Below are positions 51,078-60,422 of a stretch of 64,000 nt of DNA, one piece after another. The notes beneath the pieces are model-generated. The model saw only the letters and a program-made list of their open reading frames with translations, made no database searches and had not been told where the DNA came from. Both the position numbers and the translations under genes were made by a program. The DNA comes from Microbispora rosea (GTDB lineage Bacteria; Actinomycetota; Actinomycetes; Streptosporangiales; Streptosporangiaceae), in the NCBI RefSeq assembly GCF_900156315.1, contig NZ_FTNI01000006.1:186001-250000 (forward strand), given 5' to 3'. Each line of letters begins with the position of its first letter. Position 1 is the stretch's first letter.

Positions 51078-52955
51078 TCACGCCTCCGGCTGCCGGTGCT
51101 GCAACTGGCGGCGCAGCTCGGCGATCTCCCGCTCCAGGTCGGCGACGTCCGGAGCGCCGGACTCGCCCGGGCCCTGTCCCGCCGCGGCCTGCGACCGCTG
51201 CTGCCCGTAGGGCGAGGGAGCGGGACGCACGTACTGCGTCGCGCCGTCGGGCCGCTGGGGATCGTAGCCCCCGCCCGGCCGCTGGGGATCGTGGTCGTGC
51301 GCGCGTGCGGCCTCGTAGCCTCCGCCCGCCCGCCCGGGCTGGTGGCCGTTGGCCGGCGGCAGGCTCTGCGGCTGCCAGCCCTGCGGCAGCCCGGGCAGCT
51401 CGTGGAGCACCTGGCCGTTCACCGCCTGCCGGTCGTAGCCGCCGCCCGCCTGCGCCGGGAAGCCGCCGCCGTTCACGCCGGGATACGGCCCGCCGTACGC
51501 GGGCGAGGGCGACCGGCCCTGCGGAGAGGAGGAGCTCTTCCTGCGCCTGCGCATGAGGAGCAGCAGCAGGACGCCGCCGCCGATCACGATCAGGACACCG
51601 GCGCCGGCGGCGGCCCACAGCCACACCGGCTGCGGGGTCTCGTCCTTGCCGGACGAGATCGCCTGCTGCGAGTCGGTGATGTACTTCGCGACGTAAGGGT
51701 GGCCCGGGAACAGCGCCTGCACCTCGCGGAACTTCGGCAGCGCGTCCTTGTAGTGCCGCTGGAAGAAGTCGTCGAGCGCCTCGTTGTACTTCGTCGTCGT
51801 CAGCGACGCGGCGGGCTTGACGTTCTTCTCGTTGAGCTTCTCCTTGATGATCGAGACCGGGAGCACGAAGCTCTCGTTCTCCGACGCCTCGCCGTTCTCG
51901 CTCACGGTGCCGGCGATCAGCATGCCGACGACCTTGCCCGCACGGCTGAAGACGGGACCCCCGGAGTTGCCGTGGTAGGAGGGCGCCTGCGTCTGGATGT
52001 ACGGCACGCCTTCCTGCGTGCTGCGCTTGGCGTTGTACGGTCCCTCGGTCAGCGCGGGGTCGAGTTTCGACTCGATGCTGAACCACGGCGTGTTTGTCAC
52101 CAGGCCGGGGAAGCCGCTGATGTAGAGCGTGTCGCCGGTCTGCACGTCGGCGTCGTCGCCGAGCGGCACGGTCGGCAGGTTCTGCTGGCCGTTGACCTTG
52201 AGCAGCGCGAAGTCCTTGCCCGGGTAGCTCTCGCCGACCGACACCAGCTCGGCCGGGACCTCCTTGGCCGTCTTGTCGACGCCGCCGCCGGGCAGGCTCT
52301 GCAGGACCGACAGGCTCTTGCGCAGGCCGCGGATCTCCAGGTGGGTGCTGTTGAAGGTGACGTAGATCTGCTGGACGAGCTCGATCATCTCCTTGTCGGC
52401 CTCGAAGTTCCGCAGGGCGTTGATCATGTCCTTCGCGTCCTGCTTGTTGAACTTCTCCAGCGCCTGCTGCGCGAAGGTCTGCGACAGCTCCTCGTTGCTC
52501 ATCTCGACGCAGTGCGCGCCGGTGACCATGTAGCCGTCGGGGGTCACCCACCAGCCCGTGCACATGCCGCCGACCTGCGCCTTGACCGTGCGCTCTGGGC
52601 CGACGGGCTGGAGATACCGGTCGACGTCGGCCGCCACGCGCTGGAAGAGGAACTTGGCGATGCTCCGCTCGTCGGAGGGGATCTTGCCGGCGAGCACGGC
52701 CCGGGTGGCCTCGTTGGTCAGCTGGTCCCACGCGGCTTCCTTGGCCTGGCTGCTCGGGACGACGACCTCGCCGGAGTAGGTGATGCTGGTGAGCTGCACG
52801 GCCGGGTGGGTGCGAGCGGCCAGCCGGGTGCCGACGGGGACCTCGTCCCCCGTGTCCGCCGAAGCGGGAGCGGCCACGACGAGCAGGGCGAACGCCGCCG
52901 TCGCGGCCATCCCTCCGGTCAGTCTGCCGAAGTATTTCCTGAGATTTCCATCCAC
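51078..52955 (-). CDS. Membrane-anchored trypsin-like serine protease with cytosolic tail
   Basis: 625 residues. Signal peptide (LTGGMAATAAFALLVVAAPA then SA) then a long insertion-rich S1-type domain: His in MVTGAHCVEM, Asp in GKDFALLKVNGQQ, Ser in SYHGNSGGPVFSRAG. A helix (VWLWAAAGAGVLIVIGGGVL) near residue 460 is followed by a basic stop-transfer RRRRKSSSS and a Gly/Pro/Gln-rich tail that ends in a coiled coil (DLEREIAELRRQLQ). The protease therefore faces outside and the tail inside. GTG 52955 is chosen for the signal peptide. Possible role in envelope protein processing. Confidence 0.8.
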   Translation of the reverse strand: MDGNLRKYFGRLTGGMAATAAFALLVVAAPASADTGDEVPVGTRLAARTHPAVQLTSITYSGEVVVPSSQAKEAAWDQLTNEATRAVLAGKIPSDERSIAKFLFQRVAADVDRYLQPVGPERTVKAQVGGMCTGWWVTPDGYMVTGAHCVEMSNEELSQTFAQQALEKFNKQDAKDMINALRNFEADKEMIELVQQIYVTFNSTHLEIRGLRKSLSVLQSLPGGGVDKTAKEVPAELVSVGESYPGKDFALLKVNGQQNLPTVPLGDDADVQTGDTLYISGFPGLVTNTPWFSIESKLDPALTEGPYNAKRSTQEGVPYIQTQAPSYHGNSGGPVFSRAGKVVGMLIAGTVSENGEASENESFVLPVSIIKEKLNEKNVKPAASLTTTKYNEALDDFFQRHYKDALPKFREVQALFPGHPYVAKYITDSQQAISSGKDETPQPVWLWAAAGAGVLIVIGGGVLLLLLMRRRRKSSSSPQGRSPSPAYGGPYPGVNGGGFPAQAGGGYDRQAVNGQVLHELPGLPQGWQPQSLPPANGHQPGRAGGGYEAARAHDHDPQRPGGGYDPQRPDGATQYVRPAPSPYGQQRSQAAAGQGPGESGAPDVADLEREIAELRRQLQHRQPEA

Positions 52956-53084
52956 GGCCGCAAGAGTGATGGAACGGTCTTGTCTCTTGCTTGGAGGTGG
53001 CTTGGGACCGGCCGGTGGCGCGCTGCAACGCCGCATCCGCGCCGCTCAGGTGGGGTGAGGGCGCCGGAGACGACCCGGAGACGA

Positions 53085-53114
53085 CGGCGGCCCCCGCCGG
53101 AGCGGGGGCCGCCG
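53085..53114 (-). terminator. Terminator of aceE
   Basis: A 13-bp perfect stem, CGGCGGCCCCCGC (53085-53097) with GCGGGGGCCGCCG (53102-53114), and a CGGA tetraloop, 13 nt beyond the aceE stop codon. Confidence 0.85.
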
Positions 53115-53127
53115 GACGATCCGCGGA

Positions 53128-55881
53128 TCAGACGCCCATCGACTGGGTGTCGTTGGTCTCCGGGGTCTGCTGAGCCACCACCTCGGTCACCCCGTTCTTG
53201 AGGTGATAACGGGCGACGGCCTCCTGCAGCGTCTCGGCCTTGATCTCGCCGCGCCGTACGAGCTGCGTCAGCACCGCCAGCGTGATCGAGGCCGCGTCCA
53301 CGTGGAAGTGGCGGCGCAGCGCAGAACGCGTGTCGGACAGGCCGAAACCGTCGGTGCCGAGCGAGGTCCAGTCGCCGGGCACCCACTGGGCGATCTGGTC
53401 CGGGACGGCGCGCATGTAGTCGCTGACGCCCACGAACGGCCCCGGCACACCCGACAGCTTGGTGGTCACGTACGGCACGCGCTGCTCGGCGTCGGGGTTG
53501 AGCAGGTTGTGCTCCTCGACGTCCAGGGCGTCCCTGCGCAGCTCGCTCCAGGAGGTGGCCGACCAGACCGAGGCCGACACGCCCCAGTCCTCCGCCAGCA
53601 TCCGCTGCGCCTCCAGCGCCCACGGGCCGGCGACGCCGGACACCAGGATGTTCGCCTTCGGCCCGTCGCCCGTCGCCGGGGCGTAGAGGTAGAGGCCCTT
53701 GAGGATGCCCTCCACGTCCACGCCCTCCGGCTCGGCCGGCTGCGGATAGGGCTCGTTGTAGACGGTCAGGTAGTAGAAGACGTCCTCGGGGTGCTCCCCG
53801 TACATCCTCCGCAGGCCGTCCTTGACGATGTGCGCGATCTCGAACGCCCACGCCGGGTCGTACGCCACGGCCGCGGGGTTGGTCGAGGCGATCAGCGGCG
53901 TGTGGCCGTCCTCGTGCTGCAGGCCCTCGCCGTTCAGCGTGGTGCGGCCGGCCGTCGCGCCGAGCAGGAAGCCCCGGCCCATCTGGTCGCCGAGCTGCCA
54001 CATCTGGTCGGCGGTCCGCTGGAACCCGAACATCGAGTAGAAGATGTAGACCGGGATCATGTGCTCGCCGTGGGTGGCGTACGACGAGCCCGCCGCGAGG
54101 ACCGAGCCCATCGAGCCGGCCTCGCTGATGCCCTCGTGCAGGATCTGACCCTCGGTCGACTCCTTGTACGACAGCAGCAGCTCGCGGTCGACCGCCTCGT
54201 ACGTCTGCCCGTGGGGCGAGTAGATCTTGGCGGTCGGGAACATCGCGTCCACACCGAACGTGCGGGCCTCGTCCGGGATGATCGGCACGAACCTGGCGCC
54301 GATCTCCTTGTCCCGCATGAGGTCCTTGAGCAGGCGGACGAACGCCATCGTGGTGGCGACGTTCTGCTTGCCGGAGCCCTTGCGCAGGCCCGAGTAGACG
54401 GGGTCGCCGGGAAGCTTGAGCGGCTTGGCGCGTACGACCCGCTTGGGCAGGTAGCCGCCGAGCGCCGCCCGGCGCTCCTTCATGTAGGCGATCTCGTCGT
54501 TGTCCTCGCCCGGGTGGAAGTACGGCGGGAGGTCGGCCTCGAGGTCCTTGTCCGGGATGGGCAGGTAGAGCCGGTCGCGGAACTCCTTGAGCTCGGCCTT
54601 GCTCATCTTCTTCATCTGGTGCGTGGCGTTGCGCGCCTCGAAGTCCTTGCCGAGCGTCCAGCCCTTGATCGTCTGGGCCAGGATGACGGTCGGCTGGCCG
54701 ACGTGCTCGCGGGCCGCCTTGAACGCGGCGTACACCTTGCGGTAGTCGTGGCCGCCGCGCGACAGCTTGCGGATGTCGTCGTCGGTCATGTGCTCGACCA
54801 TCTTGCGCAGGCGCGGGTCGCCGCCGAAGAAGTTCTCGCGGATGTAGGCGCCCGACTCGACCGAGTAGGTCTGGAACTGCCCGTCGGGCGTGGTGTTCAT
54901 CTGGTTGACCAGCACGCCGTCGACGTCGGCCGCGAGCAGCGGGTCCCAGTCACGGCCCCAGACGACCTTGATGACGTTCCAGCCGGCGCCGCGGAAGTAC
55001 GACTCCAGCTCCTGGATGATCTTGCCGTTGCCGCGTACCGGCCCGTCGAGCCGCTGCAGGTTGCAGTTGATGACGAAGGTGAGGTTGTCGAGCTCCTCGC
55101 GGGCGGCCACGCCGATCGCGCCGAGCGACTCGGGCTCGTCCATCTCGCCGTCGCCGAGGAAGCACCAGACATGGCTGCGGCTGGTGTCCTTGATCTTGCG
55201 GCTGAGCAGGTAGCGGTTGAACCGCGCCTGGTAGATCGCACCGATCGGGCCGAGACCCATGGAGACCGTGGGGAACTCCCAGAAGTTCGGCATCAGCCGC
55301 GGGTGCGGGTAGGACGGCAGGCCCTTGATCCCGTGGGACAGCTCCTGGCGGAACGCGTCGAGCTGCGGCGCGTCGAGGCGGCCCTCCAGGAAGGCGCGGG
55401 CGTAGATGCCCGGGGCCGCGTGGCCCTGGATGAAGATCTGGTCGCCCGACTCCCCGTGGTCCTTGCCGCGGAAGAAGTGGTTGAAGCCCACCTCGTAAAG
55501 CGAGGCCGCGGACGCGTAGGTGGCGATGTGGCCGCCGACGTTGGTCCGCGCGTTGGCACGGGTCACCATCACCGCCGCGTTCCAGCGGATGTAGGCCCGG
55601 ATGCGGCGCTCGACGTACTCGTCCCCGGGGAACCAGGGCTCGCGCTCCGGGGGGATGGTGTTGATGTAGTCCGTGCTGCGCAGGCCGGGCACGCCGACCT
55701 GGTGTTCGCGGGCGCGCTCGAGCAGCCGGAGCATCAGGTAGCGGGCACGAGTGCGGCCCTCGGTCTTGATGACGTTGTCGAGCGATTCGAGCCATTCGTT
55801 GGTCTCGCTCGGATCGACATCAGGCAACTGGCTGGGTAGGCCGTCACTGATGATCGAATAACGCTGGCGTCCGGAAGCCAC
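53128..55881 (-). CDS. aceE: Pyruvate dehydrogenase E1 component, homodimeric
   Basis: 917 residues, full length for actinobacterial AceE. The ThDP motif runs from [15 protein letters not shown] to [17 protein letters not shown]; the active-site region [20 protein letters not shown] and C-terminal [18 protein letters not shown] and [13 protein letters not shown] are intact. It decarboxylates pyruvate and acetylates the lipoyl E2 (not in this window), making acetyl-CoA. It lies near fasR-fab-accD6 as in mycobacteria. GTG 55881 has GGAAGG upstream. The 823-residue paralogue at 1.2-3.7 kb lacks its last 40 residues. Confidence 0.94.
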   Translation of the reverse strand: MASGRQRYSIISDGLPSQLPDVDPSETNEWLESLDNVIKTEGRTRARYLMLRLLERAREHQVGVPGLRSTDYINTIPPEREPWFPGDEYVERRIRAYIRWNAAVMVTRANARTNVGGHIATYASAASLYEVGFNHFFRGKDHGESGDQIFIQGHAAPGIYARAFLEGRLDAPQLDAFRQELSHGIKGLPSYPHPRLMPNFWEFPTVSMGLGPIGAIYQARFNRYLLSRKIKDTSRSHVWCFLGDGEMDEPESLGAIGVAAREELDNLTFVINCNLQRLDGPVRGNGKIIQELESYFRGAGWNVIKVVWGRDWDPLLAADVDGVLVNQMNTTPDGQFQTYSVESGAYIRENFFGGDPRLRKMVEHMTDDDIRKLSRGGHDYRKVYAAFKAAREHVGQPTVILAQTIKGWTLGKDFEARNATHQMKKMSKAELKEFRDRLYLPIPDKDLEADLPPYFHPGEDNDEIAYMKERRAALGGYLPKRVVRAKPLKLPGDPVYSGLRKGSGKQNVATTMAFVRLLKDLMRDKEIGARFVPIIPDEARTFGVDAMFPTAKIYSPHGQTYEAVDRELLLSYKESTEGQILHEGISEAGSMGSVLAAGSSYATHGEHMIPVYIFYSMFGFQRTADQMWQLGDQMGRGFLLGATAGRTTLNGEGLQHEDGHTPLIASTNPAAVAYDPAWAFEIAHIVKDGLRRMYGEHPEDVFYYLTVYNEPYPQPAEPEGVDVEGILKGLYLYAPATGDGPKANILVSGVAGPWALEAQRMLAEDWGVSASVWSATSWSELRRDALDVEEHNLLNPDAEQRVPYVTTKLSGVPGPFVGVSDYMRAVPDQIAQWVPGDWTSLGTDGFGLSDTRSALRRHFHVDAASITLAVLTQLVRRGEIKAETLQEAVARYHLKNGVTEVVAQQTPETNDTQSMGV

Positions 55882-56446
55882 TGGGTCTCGCCTTCCGAGA
55901 ATGGACTTTGTCTCGTCGGATCTGTTACGTCTGTGTTGCCTGCTGCGATGCGGTCAGCGCATGATCGCGGCGTTGCGGTCTTCTTCCATCCTGTCTCGTC
56001 CCACCGGAAAGTGCATCTCTACCGCCCGGTAACCGGACCGTCCGCGCTGGCTACGGGGCAGGTCTTGGCCTAGACCACCGATGGTAGGACGATTTTTACC
56101 AACCATCCATTCCCGACCTCCGCCGGGGGCGTCGCGAGATCGCGGACGTCACATCATGCCTGGTCGGAGGCTCCCTACCCGGCCTGACCGCGCCCTACCC
56201 GGAAGCGCGGGCGAAGTCGCCGCGCGGTCGCGGTCCTCGCCATTCCGTAATCGTCTTCGGTGCCCTTTCGCCTCGCCTGTCTCCAGGTCCACGGCATGTC
56301 GCAGGAAACGGCCGTACGGGGCCGGTGGTGGTGGGACGGCCACGTAACGTTTTGGTATGAGTTGTCCCTTCCTCTGAGGAGAGGGGGGTTTCTGCTCTTT
56401 CCAGGTGGCGATAGCCGTACAAGGCTCTGGAGAGAGGGGGACCGAG
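55882..56446. other. Intergenic region upstream of aceE and DUF1918
   Basis: 565 bp between divergent genes, no convincing gene. It should hold the aceE promoter. Visible signals: TGGTA-N10-TACCA (56082-56101) nested in GATGGT...ACCATC (56080-56107), a CCCGGTAACCGG palindrome near 56028-56037, and GGCCTAGACC near 56068-56077. The ATGATCGATCAT site of the other aceE copy is absent; only ATGATCGCG occurs (about 55962). None can be assigned to a regulator. Confidence 0.5.
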
Positions 56447-56641
56447 ATGCACGCAACGGTTGGGGACCGGCTGGTGGTGCACGGTGCCGTCGTGGGCGAC
56501 CACGAGAAGCACGGTGTGATCGTCGAGGTCCGCGGTCCGGAGGGCGGCCCGCCGTTCCTGGTGAAGTACGAGGATGGGCACGAGGCGCTCGTCTTCCCCG
56601 GCCCGGATGCCGTCGTCCTCCCAGCTCAGCGCGAATCGTAA
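56447..56641 (+). CDS. DUF1918 small protein
   Basis: 64 residues: VGDRLVVHGAVVGDHEKHGV, then ILEV-type strand IVEVRGPEGGPPFLVKYEDG and HEALVFPGPDAVVL, the complete DUF1918 SH3-like barrel common in actinobacteria. GAGAGAGGGGGA precedes ATG 56447. Its TAA stop (56639-56641) forms part of the likely -10 of the next gene. Function unknown. Confidence 0.85.
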   Translation: MHATVGDRLVVHGAVVGDHEKHGVIVEVRGPEGGPPFLVKYEDGHEALVFPGPDAVVLPAQRES

Positions 56642-56651
56642 TATCGCGGAT

Positions 56652-57059
56652 GTGAAATCGACGGTGATCGAGGTGCGGACCGGCGCGCGCGAGCGCGTGC
56701 ACGACATGACGAAGGAGTGCGCCGATTTCGTGCGCGAGTGCGGGGGAGACGGGCTGCTGCACGTCTTCGTCCCGCACGCGACGGCGGGCGTGGCGCTACT
56801 GGAGCTCGGCTCCGGCAGCGACGAGGACCTGCTGGCCGCTCTGGGGGACCTGCTGCCGGCGGACGACCGGTGGCGGCATGCGCACGGCTCCCGTGGGCAC
56901 GGGAGGTCGCATGTCATGCCCGCCTTCATTCCGCCGTACGCGACCGTTCCCGTCCTCGGGGGCAGGCTGGCACTGGGGACCTGGCAGTCGGTCGCCCTGA
57001 TCGACCTCAACGTCGACAACCCCGACAGGCGTGTACGTTTGTCGTTTTTGACCGATTAA
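56652..57059 (+). CDS. YjbQ/UPF0047 family protein
   Basis: 135 residues. HATAGVALLELGSGSDEDLL, the His-rich HAHGSRGHGRSHVMPAFIPP and GRLALGTWQSVALIDLNVDN are UPF0047 landmarks; members were linked to thiamine-phosphate synthase activity in vitro, but the biological role is unclear. GTG 56652 lies 7 nt after TAATAT (56639-56644), so a leaderless start is likely even though DUF1918 is just upstream. Confidence 0.84.
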   Translation: MKSTVIEVRTGARERVHDMTKECADFVRECGGDGLLHVFVPHATAGVALLELGSGSDEDLLAALGDLLPADDRWRHAHGSRGHGRSHVMPAFIPPYATVPVLGGRLALGTWQSVALIDLNVDNPDRRVRLSFLTD

Positions 57060-57199
57060 GAGATAACGGTGCGGGTCACCCGCCGTGGCGACCGTTGACG
57101 ACGAAGGGTCGCAGCGTGTGGACTGTGCCGAAGCATGGCTCTCAACGAGCCGGGACAACCGCAAACATCGGCGGGGTCACCCAAGCAGGAGGGATAAAC

Positions 57200-57628
57200 G
57201 TGAGCGCGACCGCGGGTCAGGCGCAGGACGAGCGCGGCCTGGCCGAACGACTCGGCCTCAAAGCCGGTCAGGTGGTGCAGGAGGTCGGCTGGGACGAGGA
57301 CTGCGACGAGGCGCTGCGCCAGTCCATCGAGGAGCTGACCGGCAACGAGCTGGTGGACGAGGACTACGAGGACGTCGTCGACGTGGTGCTGCTCTGGTGG
57401 CGTGACGGCGACGGCGACCTCTTCGACGCGCTGAGCGACGCGATGACCGCACTCGCCGACGGAGGCCAGATCTGGCTGCTGACCCCCAAGGCGGGGCGCG
57501 AGGGCCACGTGGAGCCCAGCGACATCGGTGAGGACGCGGCGACCGCCGGGCTGTCGCAGACGAGCAGCGTGAGCGCCGCCAGGGACTGGTCGGGCACGAG
57601 GCTCGTCGCCCCGAAGGCCCGCCGCTGA
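57200..57628 (+). CDS. DUF3052 family protein
   Basis: 142 residues. LAERLGLKAGQVVQEVGWDE, ELVDEDYEDVVDVVLLWWRD and the C-terminal TSSVSAARDWSGTRLVAPKA match actinobacterial DUF3052 (Rv2239c type), an acidic protein of unknown function. GTG 57200 has AGGAGGG 8 nt upstream. It lies next to ahpE as in M. tuberculosis, but a strong hairpin separates the two. Confidence 0.87.
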   Translation: MSATAGQAQDERGLAERLGLKAGQVVQEVGWDEDCDEALRQSIEELTGNELVDEDYEDVVDVVLLWWRDGDGDLFDALSDAMTALADGGQIWLLTPKAGREGHVEPSDIGEDAATAGLSQTSSVSAARDWSGTRLVAPKARR

Positions 57629-57635
57629 GTATTGC

Positions 57636-57669
57636 CCTGCCGTACGGCCTGGGGATGCCGTACGGCAGG
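57636..57669 (+). terminator. Hairpin terminator between DUF3052 and ahpE
   Basis: A 13-bp perfect stem, CCTGCCGTACGGC (57636-57648) with GCCGTACGGCAGG (57657-57669), and an 8-nt loop, starts 8 nt after the DUF3052 stop. Confidence 0.82.
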
Positions 57670-57701
57670 ATGATGGGCGGACACCTGGGGAGGGACTGCT
57701 C

Positions 57702-58157
57702 ATGGCGATAGAGGTCGGGCAGCGGGCTCCGGATTTCACGCTCAAGGACCAGCACGGCGTTCCCGTGCGCCTGTCCGGCCTGCGGGGCAGAACGGTGATG
57801 CTCGTCTTCTATCCCCTGTCCTTCAGTCCCGTCTGCCATGGCGAGCTCGCGGCCATTCGCGACGAGCTCGCCCGCTCGCTGCCTTCGCACGTCCAGGTGC
57901 TGGCGGTGTCGGTCGACTCGATGTTCAGTCAGCGCGCCTGGGCCGACCAGGAGGGCTTCTCCTTCCCCCTGTTGTCGGATTTCTGGCCCCACGGTGAGGT
58001 CGCCCGGGCGTACGGTGTCCTCGATGAGGACAGGGGCCTCGCGCTCCGGGGCACGTTCATCATCGACGGCGAAGGCGTCGTGCGCTGGAAGGTCGTCAAC
58101 CCGATCGGTTCCGCACGCGATCTCGACGAGTACCGGAAGGCGCTCGCGGACATCTGA
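57702..58157 (+). CDS. ahpE: 1-Cys peroxiredoxin AhpE
   Basis: 151 residues. The peroxidatic Cys45 lies in FYPLSFSPVCHGELAAIRD; the Thr of the usual P-x-x-x-T-x-x-C motif reads Ser here (LSFSPVC), as in AhpE proteins. No second conserved Cys is seen. It reduces hydroperoxides and peroxynitrite, with recycling by mycothiol or mycoredoxin in actinobacteria. GGGGAGG precedes ATG 57702 by 8-9 nt. Confidence 0.88.
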   Translation: MAIEVGQRAPDFTLKDQHGVPVRLSGLRGRTVMLVFYPLSFSPVCHGELAAIRDELARSLPSHVQVLAVSVDSMFSQRAWADQEGFSFPLLSDFWPHGEVARAYGVLDEDRGLALRGTFIIDGEGVVRWKVVNPIGSARDLDEYRKALADI

Positions 58158-58228
58158 TCGTTTCATTGCCCGCCCCCGGGCACTGACATATTCGACTCCG
58201 ACTCCGACTCGCCCCATTGGAGGCCACG

Positions 58229-58555
58229 ATGCCCTGCTACAGGTGCGGGGCCCGGCAGACCGACCCCGTCCGCGGCGCCAGCCCCTGGAAGCGCGGGGTG
58301 CGTCGCGAAGCGCAGGTCCTCGTCTGCCCGGACTGCCAGCGTGTGCACGACCTCGATCTCGACACGTGCGCCTCGTGCGGCTCGATCGCGCTGATCTGCC
58401 GCCTGGGGGAGATCGAGTGCCGCTCCTGCGGTGAGGTGCGGCTCGCCCGCGCCGGCGAGCCGCTCGTCACGGCCGGCTCGCCGGGTTCCGCCCGCATGCC
58501 CGGCCTCGCCGCGGAGGTGGAGGCGGCACTCGACCGCGTCCTGGGCCGCTCGTGA
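58229..58555 (+). CDS. Small protein with multiple zinc ribbons
   Basis: 108 residues. Four CxxC knuckles (CYRC, CPDC, CASC, CRSC) can form two zinc ribbons within the first 70 residues; a helical tail follows (LAAEVEAALDRVLGRS). ATG 58229 has GGAGG 5 nt upstream. Its stop overlaps the ROK gene start (GTGA), so both are translated in tandem. Function unknown, perhaps a nucleic-acid or protein adaptor. Confidence 0.72.
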   Translation: MPCYRCGARQTDPVRGASPWKRGVRREAQVLVCPDCQRVHDLDLDTCASCGSIALICRLGEIECRSCGEVRLARAGEPLVTAGSPGSARMPGLAAEVEAALDRVLGRS

Positions 58556-59508
58556 CGTACGTCGTCGCACTGGACGTGGGCGGCACCTCCATGAAGGGCG
58601 GCCTCGTCACCCGGTGGGGCGAGGTCACCGTCCTCGCCGGGCGCCCCACGGGGCGTGAGAACGGCCCCGGCGCGGTCGTGGACGCCGTGCGCGCCTACGC
58701 CGGCGAGATCGCCGACCTCGGCCGCTCCCGGTACGGCGCCGAGCCCGCCGGGGTGGGCCTGGCCGTCCCGGGCATCGTCACCGCGTCCACCGCCGTCTAC
58801 TCGGCCAACATCGGCTGGCGGGACGTGCCCGCCGAGGCGTTCACCCCTCCCGGCGTTCCGGCGCGGCTCGGCCACGACGTCCGCACGGGCGGCCTGGCCG
58901 AGAGCGTCTTCGGCGCGGGCCGCGACGTCGCCGACTTCCTCTTCCTGCCCATCGGCACCGGCATCGCGGGAGCGGTGGTGCTCCGCGGCGAGCCGTACGG
59001 CGGCGCGCACGGCTGGGGCGGCGAGATCGGGCACGCGTCCGTCTGGCCGGCGGGGGACAAGTGCGCCTGCGGGCAGATCGGCTGCCTGGAGACCTACGCC
59101 TCCGCCTCGGCCGTGGCCCGCCGCTTCACGAGCCGCTCCGGCCGTACGGCGACCGCGAAGGAGGTCGTCGAACTCGCGGTCGCGGGAGACCCGGTGGCCG
59201 CCGAGGTGTTCGGCGAGGCGATCGAGGCCCTGGCCATCGCCCTCGCGTCGTACGTGCTCGTGCTCGACCCGGCCCTGATCGTCATCGGCGGCGGCCTGGC
59301 CGAGGCCGGTGCGGCCCTGTTCGACCCGTTACGGGAACGGCTCGCCGGCCGGCTGGCCTTCCGGGAGCCCCCGCCCGTACGCCCGGCCGCCCTGGGCCCT
59401 CGGGCGGGCATGCTGGGTGCGGCCCTCCTCGGCTGGCAGGCGGCGGGAGACGGCGACGCGGGCGCCGGCTGGTCACTCGATGTGCTGAGAGGCGGGTCGG
59501 TGTCGTAA
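58552..59508 (+). CDS. ROK family sugar kinase (glucokinase-like)
   Basis: 318 residues. ATP-binding LDVGGTSMKGGLVTRWG at the start, catalytic region VGLAVPGIVTAST, IGTGIAGAVVLRGE, and the ROK zinc site GHASVWPAGDKCACGQIGCL (split: GHASVWPAGDK, CACGQIGCLE) are present. It phosphorylates glucose or a related sugar. GTG 58552 overlaps the upstream stop. Its own stop TAA (59506-59508) is part of the tRNA promoter -10 TAAGGT. Confidence 0.87.
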   Translation: MTYVVALDVGGTSMKGGLVTRWGEVTVLAGRPTGRENGPGAVVDAVRAYAGEIADLGRSRYGAEPAGVGLAVPGIVTASTAVYSANIGWRDVPAEAFTPPGVPARLGHDVRTGGLAESVFGAGRDVADFLFLPIGTGIAGAVVLRGEPYGGAHGWGGEIGHASVWPAGDKCACGQIGCLETYASASAVARRFTSRSGRTATAKEVVELAVAGDPVAAEVFGEAIEALAIALASYVLVLDPALIVIGGGLAEAGAALFDPLRERLAGRLAFREPPPVRPAALGPRAGMLGAALLGWQAAGDGDAGAGWSLDVLRGGSVS

Positions 59509-59523
59509 GGTGTAGTCCGGTCC

Positions 59524-59598
59524 GGGCGGTTAGCTCAGCGGTAGAGCACTCGCCTTACAAGCGAGGGGTCACTGGTTCGAACCCAGTACCGCCCACCA
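59524..59598 (+). tRNA. tRNA-Val (anticodon TAC)
   Basis: Complete cloverleaf: acceptor GGGCGGT (59524-59530) with ACCGCCC (59588-59594), D arm GCTC/GAGC, anticodon stem CTCGC/GCGAG around CTTACAA (TAC at 59556-59558), T arm ACTGG-TTCGAAC-CCAGT, discriminator A and an encoded CCA. The -10 TAAGGT (59506-59511) is 12 nt upstream. Its 3' half is the attachment site of a decayed element. Confidence 0.95.
59563..59597 (+). repeat. Attachment-site core, copy 1 (tRNA-Val 3' end)
   Basis: 35 bases from the end of the anticodon stem through the CCA are repeated exactly at 61301-61335. This is the usual core of a tRNA-targeting tyrosine integrase. Confidence 0.82.
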
Positions 59599-59606
59599 GC
59601 CGAAAC

Positions 59607-59636
59607 AAGCCCCGTAGCGATCACGGTACGGGGCTT
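59607..59636 (+). terminator. tRNA-Val terminator, copy 1
   Basis: A 10-bp perfect stem, AAGCCCCGTA (59607-59616) with TACGGGGCTT (59627-59636). A similar hairpin follows the second att copy. Confidence 0.8.
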
Positions 59637-59751
59637 CGTGCGGTCAACGTGCCATTAGCTTTGGGTTCTGACCCGTCTGATCTCGCCGCCACGGCTTCCT
59701 CTCGACACCGTAATCATGGTCGGCGTCCCTCAGTGACAACAGACTGGGAGC

Positions 59752-59940
59752 GTGAGTGTCATCCGCGAGGAAGTGCAGCACCGGAGGAATCAGTTGCCGT
59801 CCGCTACGGAGCAGGTTCGAGAGCGGCTGACCGAGTCCGCCCCGGCGGAGCGTCACCTCCCCTTCGTTGCGTCGTTCGAGGCGGAGCCGGACCTTGCCGA
59901 GAGGCATGAAGAGATCCTGCGCTCGGACATGGGGTGCTGA
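59752..59940 (+). CDS. Fragment resembling DUF6247 antitoxin-type proteins
   Basis: 62 residues, charged and helical (VIREEVQHRRNQLPSATEQV, VRERLTESAPAERHLPFVAS, FEAEPDLAERHEEILRSD). The pattern is like the N-terminal part of DUF6247 proteins, which run to about 110 residues, so this seems truncated. GTG 59752 has GGGAG only 1-2 nt before it, so translation is doubtful. The family call is from memory. Confidence 0.35.
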   Translation: MSVIREEVQHRRNQLPSATEQVRERLTESAPAERHLPFVASFEAEPDLAERHEEILRSDMGC

Positions 59941-60065
59941 CACGGCCCCTACGACACTGGTCTTCATCTCGATCTTCGTCAGGCGGTGGGGCGCTCGTGC
60001 GCCCCAGTAGTCGGGGAGTCACGTCCTGGACTGAGCACTCGTCAAGACCTGTGGATCACGAGTTC

Positions 60066-60422
60066 CTAAGCAGCTGCTGGTGAGGGCTGATCGTCGGGGC
60101 GTTCGAGGAGCTTGCCGTTGATGAAGGTCGCTCCGGCGCGGACCAGGGCAACGAGGTGGGGAGCGTTGACCGCGCGCCAGCGGGCCTGGGCCGATTCGAT
60201 CAGCTTGAAGGCCATGGCCAGCCCGGCCGCCTGGGATCCGGGGCCTTTGGTGACCTTGGTGCGGTGCCGGACCGTGGCGAACATCACTCGATCGGGTTGG
60301 TCGTGCGCAGATGCACGCGATGCACGCGGCGCGCGGACCTCGATGGCGCCGGCCGCGGTAAGCACCTCGCGCGCCTGGTGGTAGCCGTTGCGGAGACCTA
60401 CATGATCATCGGGAAGGCACAC
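60066..60422 (-). pseudogene. Internally deleted IS256-family transposase
   Basis: The frame starts with NGYHQAREVLTAAGAIEVRAP, the N-terminal signature of IS256 transposases, then jumps to FATVRHRTKVTKGPGSQAAG and the C-terminal AMAFKLIESAQARWRAVNAP, HLVALVRAG. About 280 central residues with the DDE catalytic core are missing, so it is inactive. No inverted repeats of an IS are obvious at its flanks. Confidence 0.72.

Noticed and set aside
53203-55839. 878-codon frame opposite aceE
   Set aside because: Shadow frame of the same kind; composition lacks any domain.
56081-56347. 88-codon plus-strand frame between aceE and DUF1918
   Set aside because: Arg/Pro-rich, no ribosome site, and it overlaps likely aceE promoter DNA.
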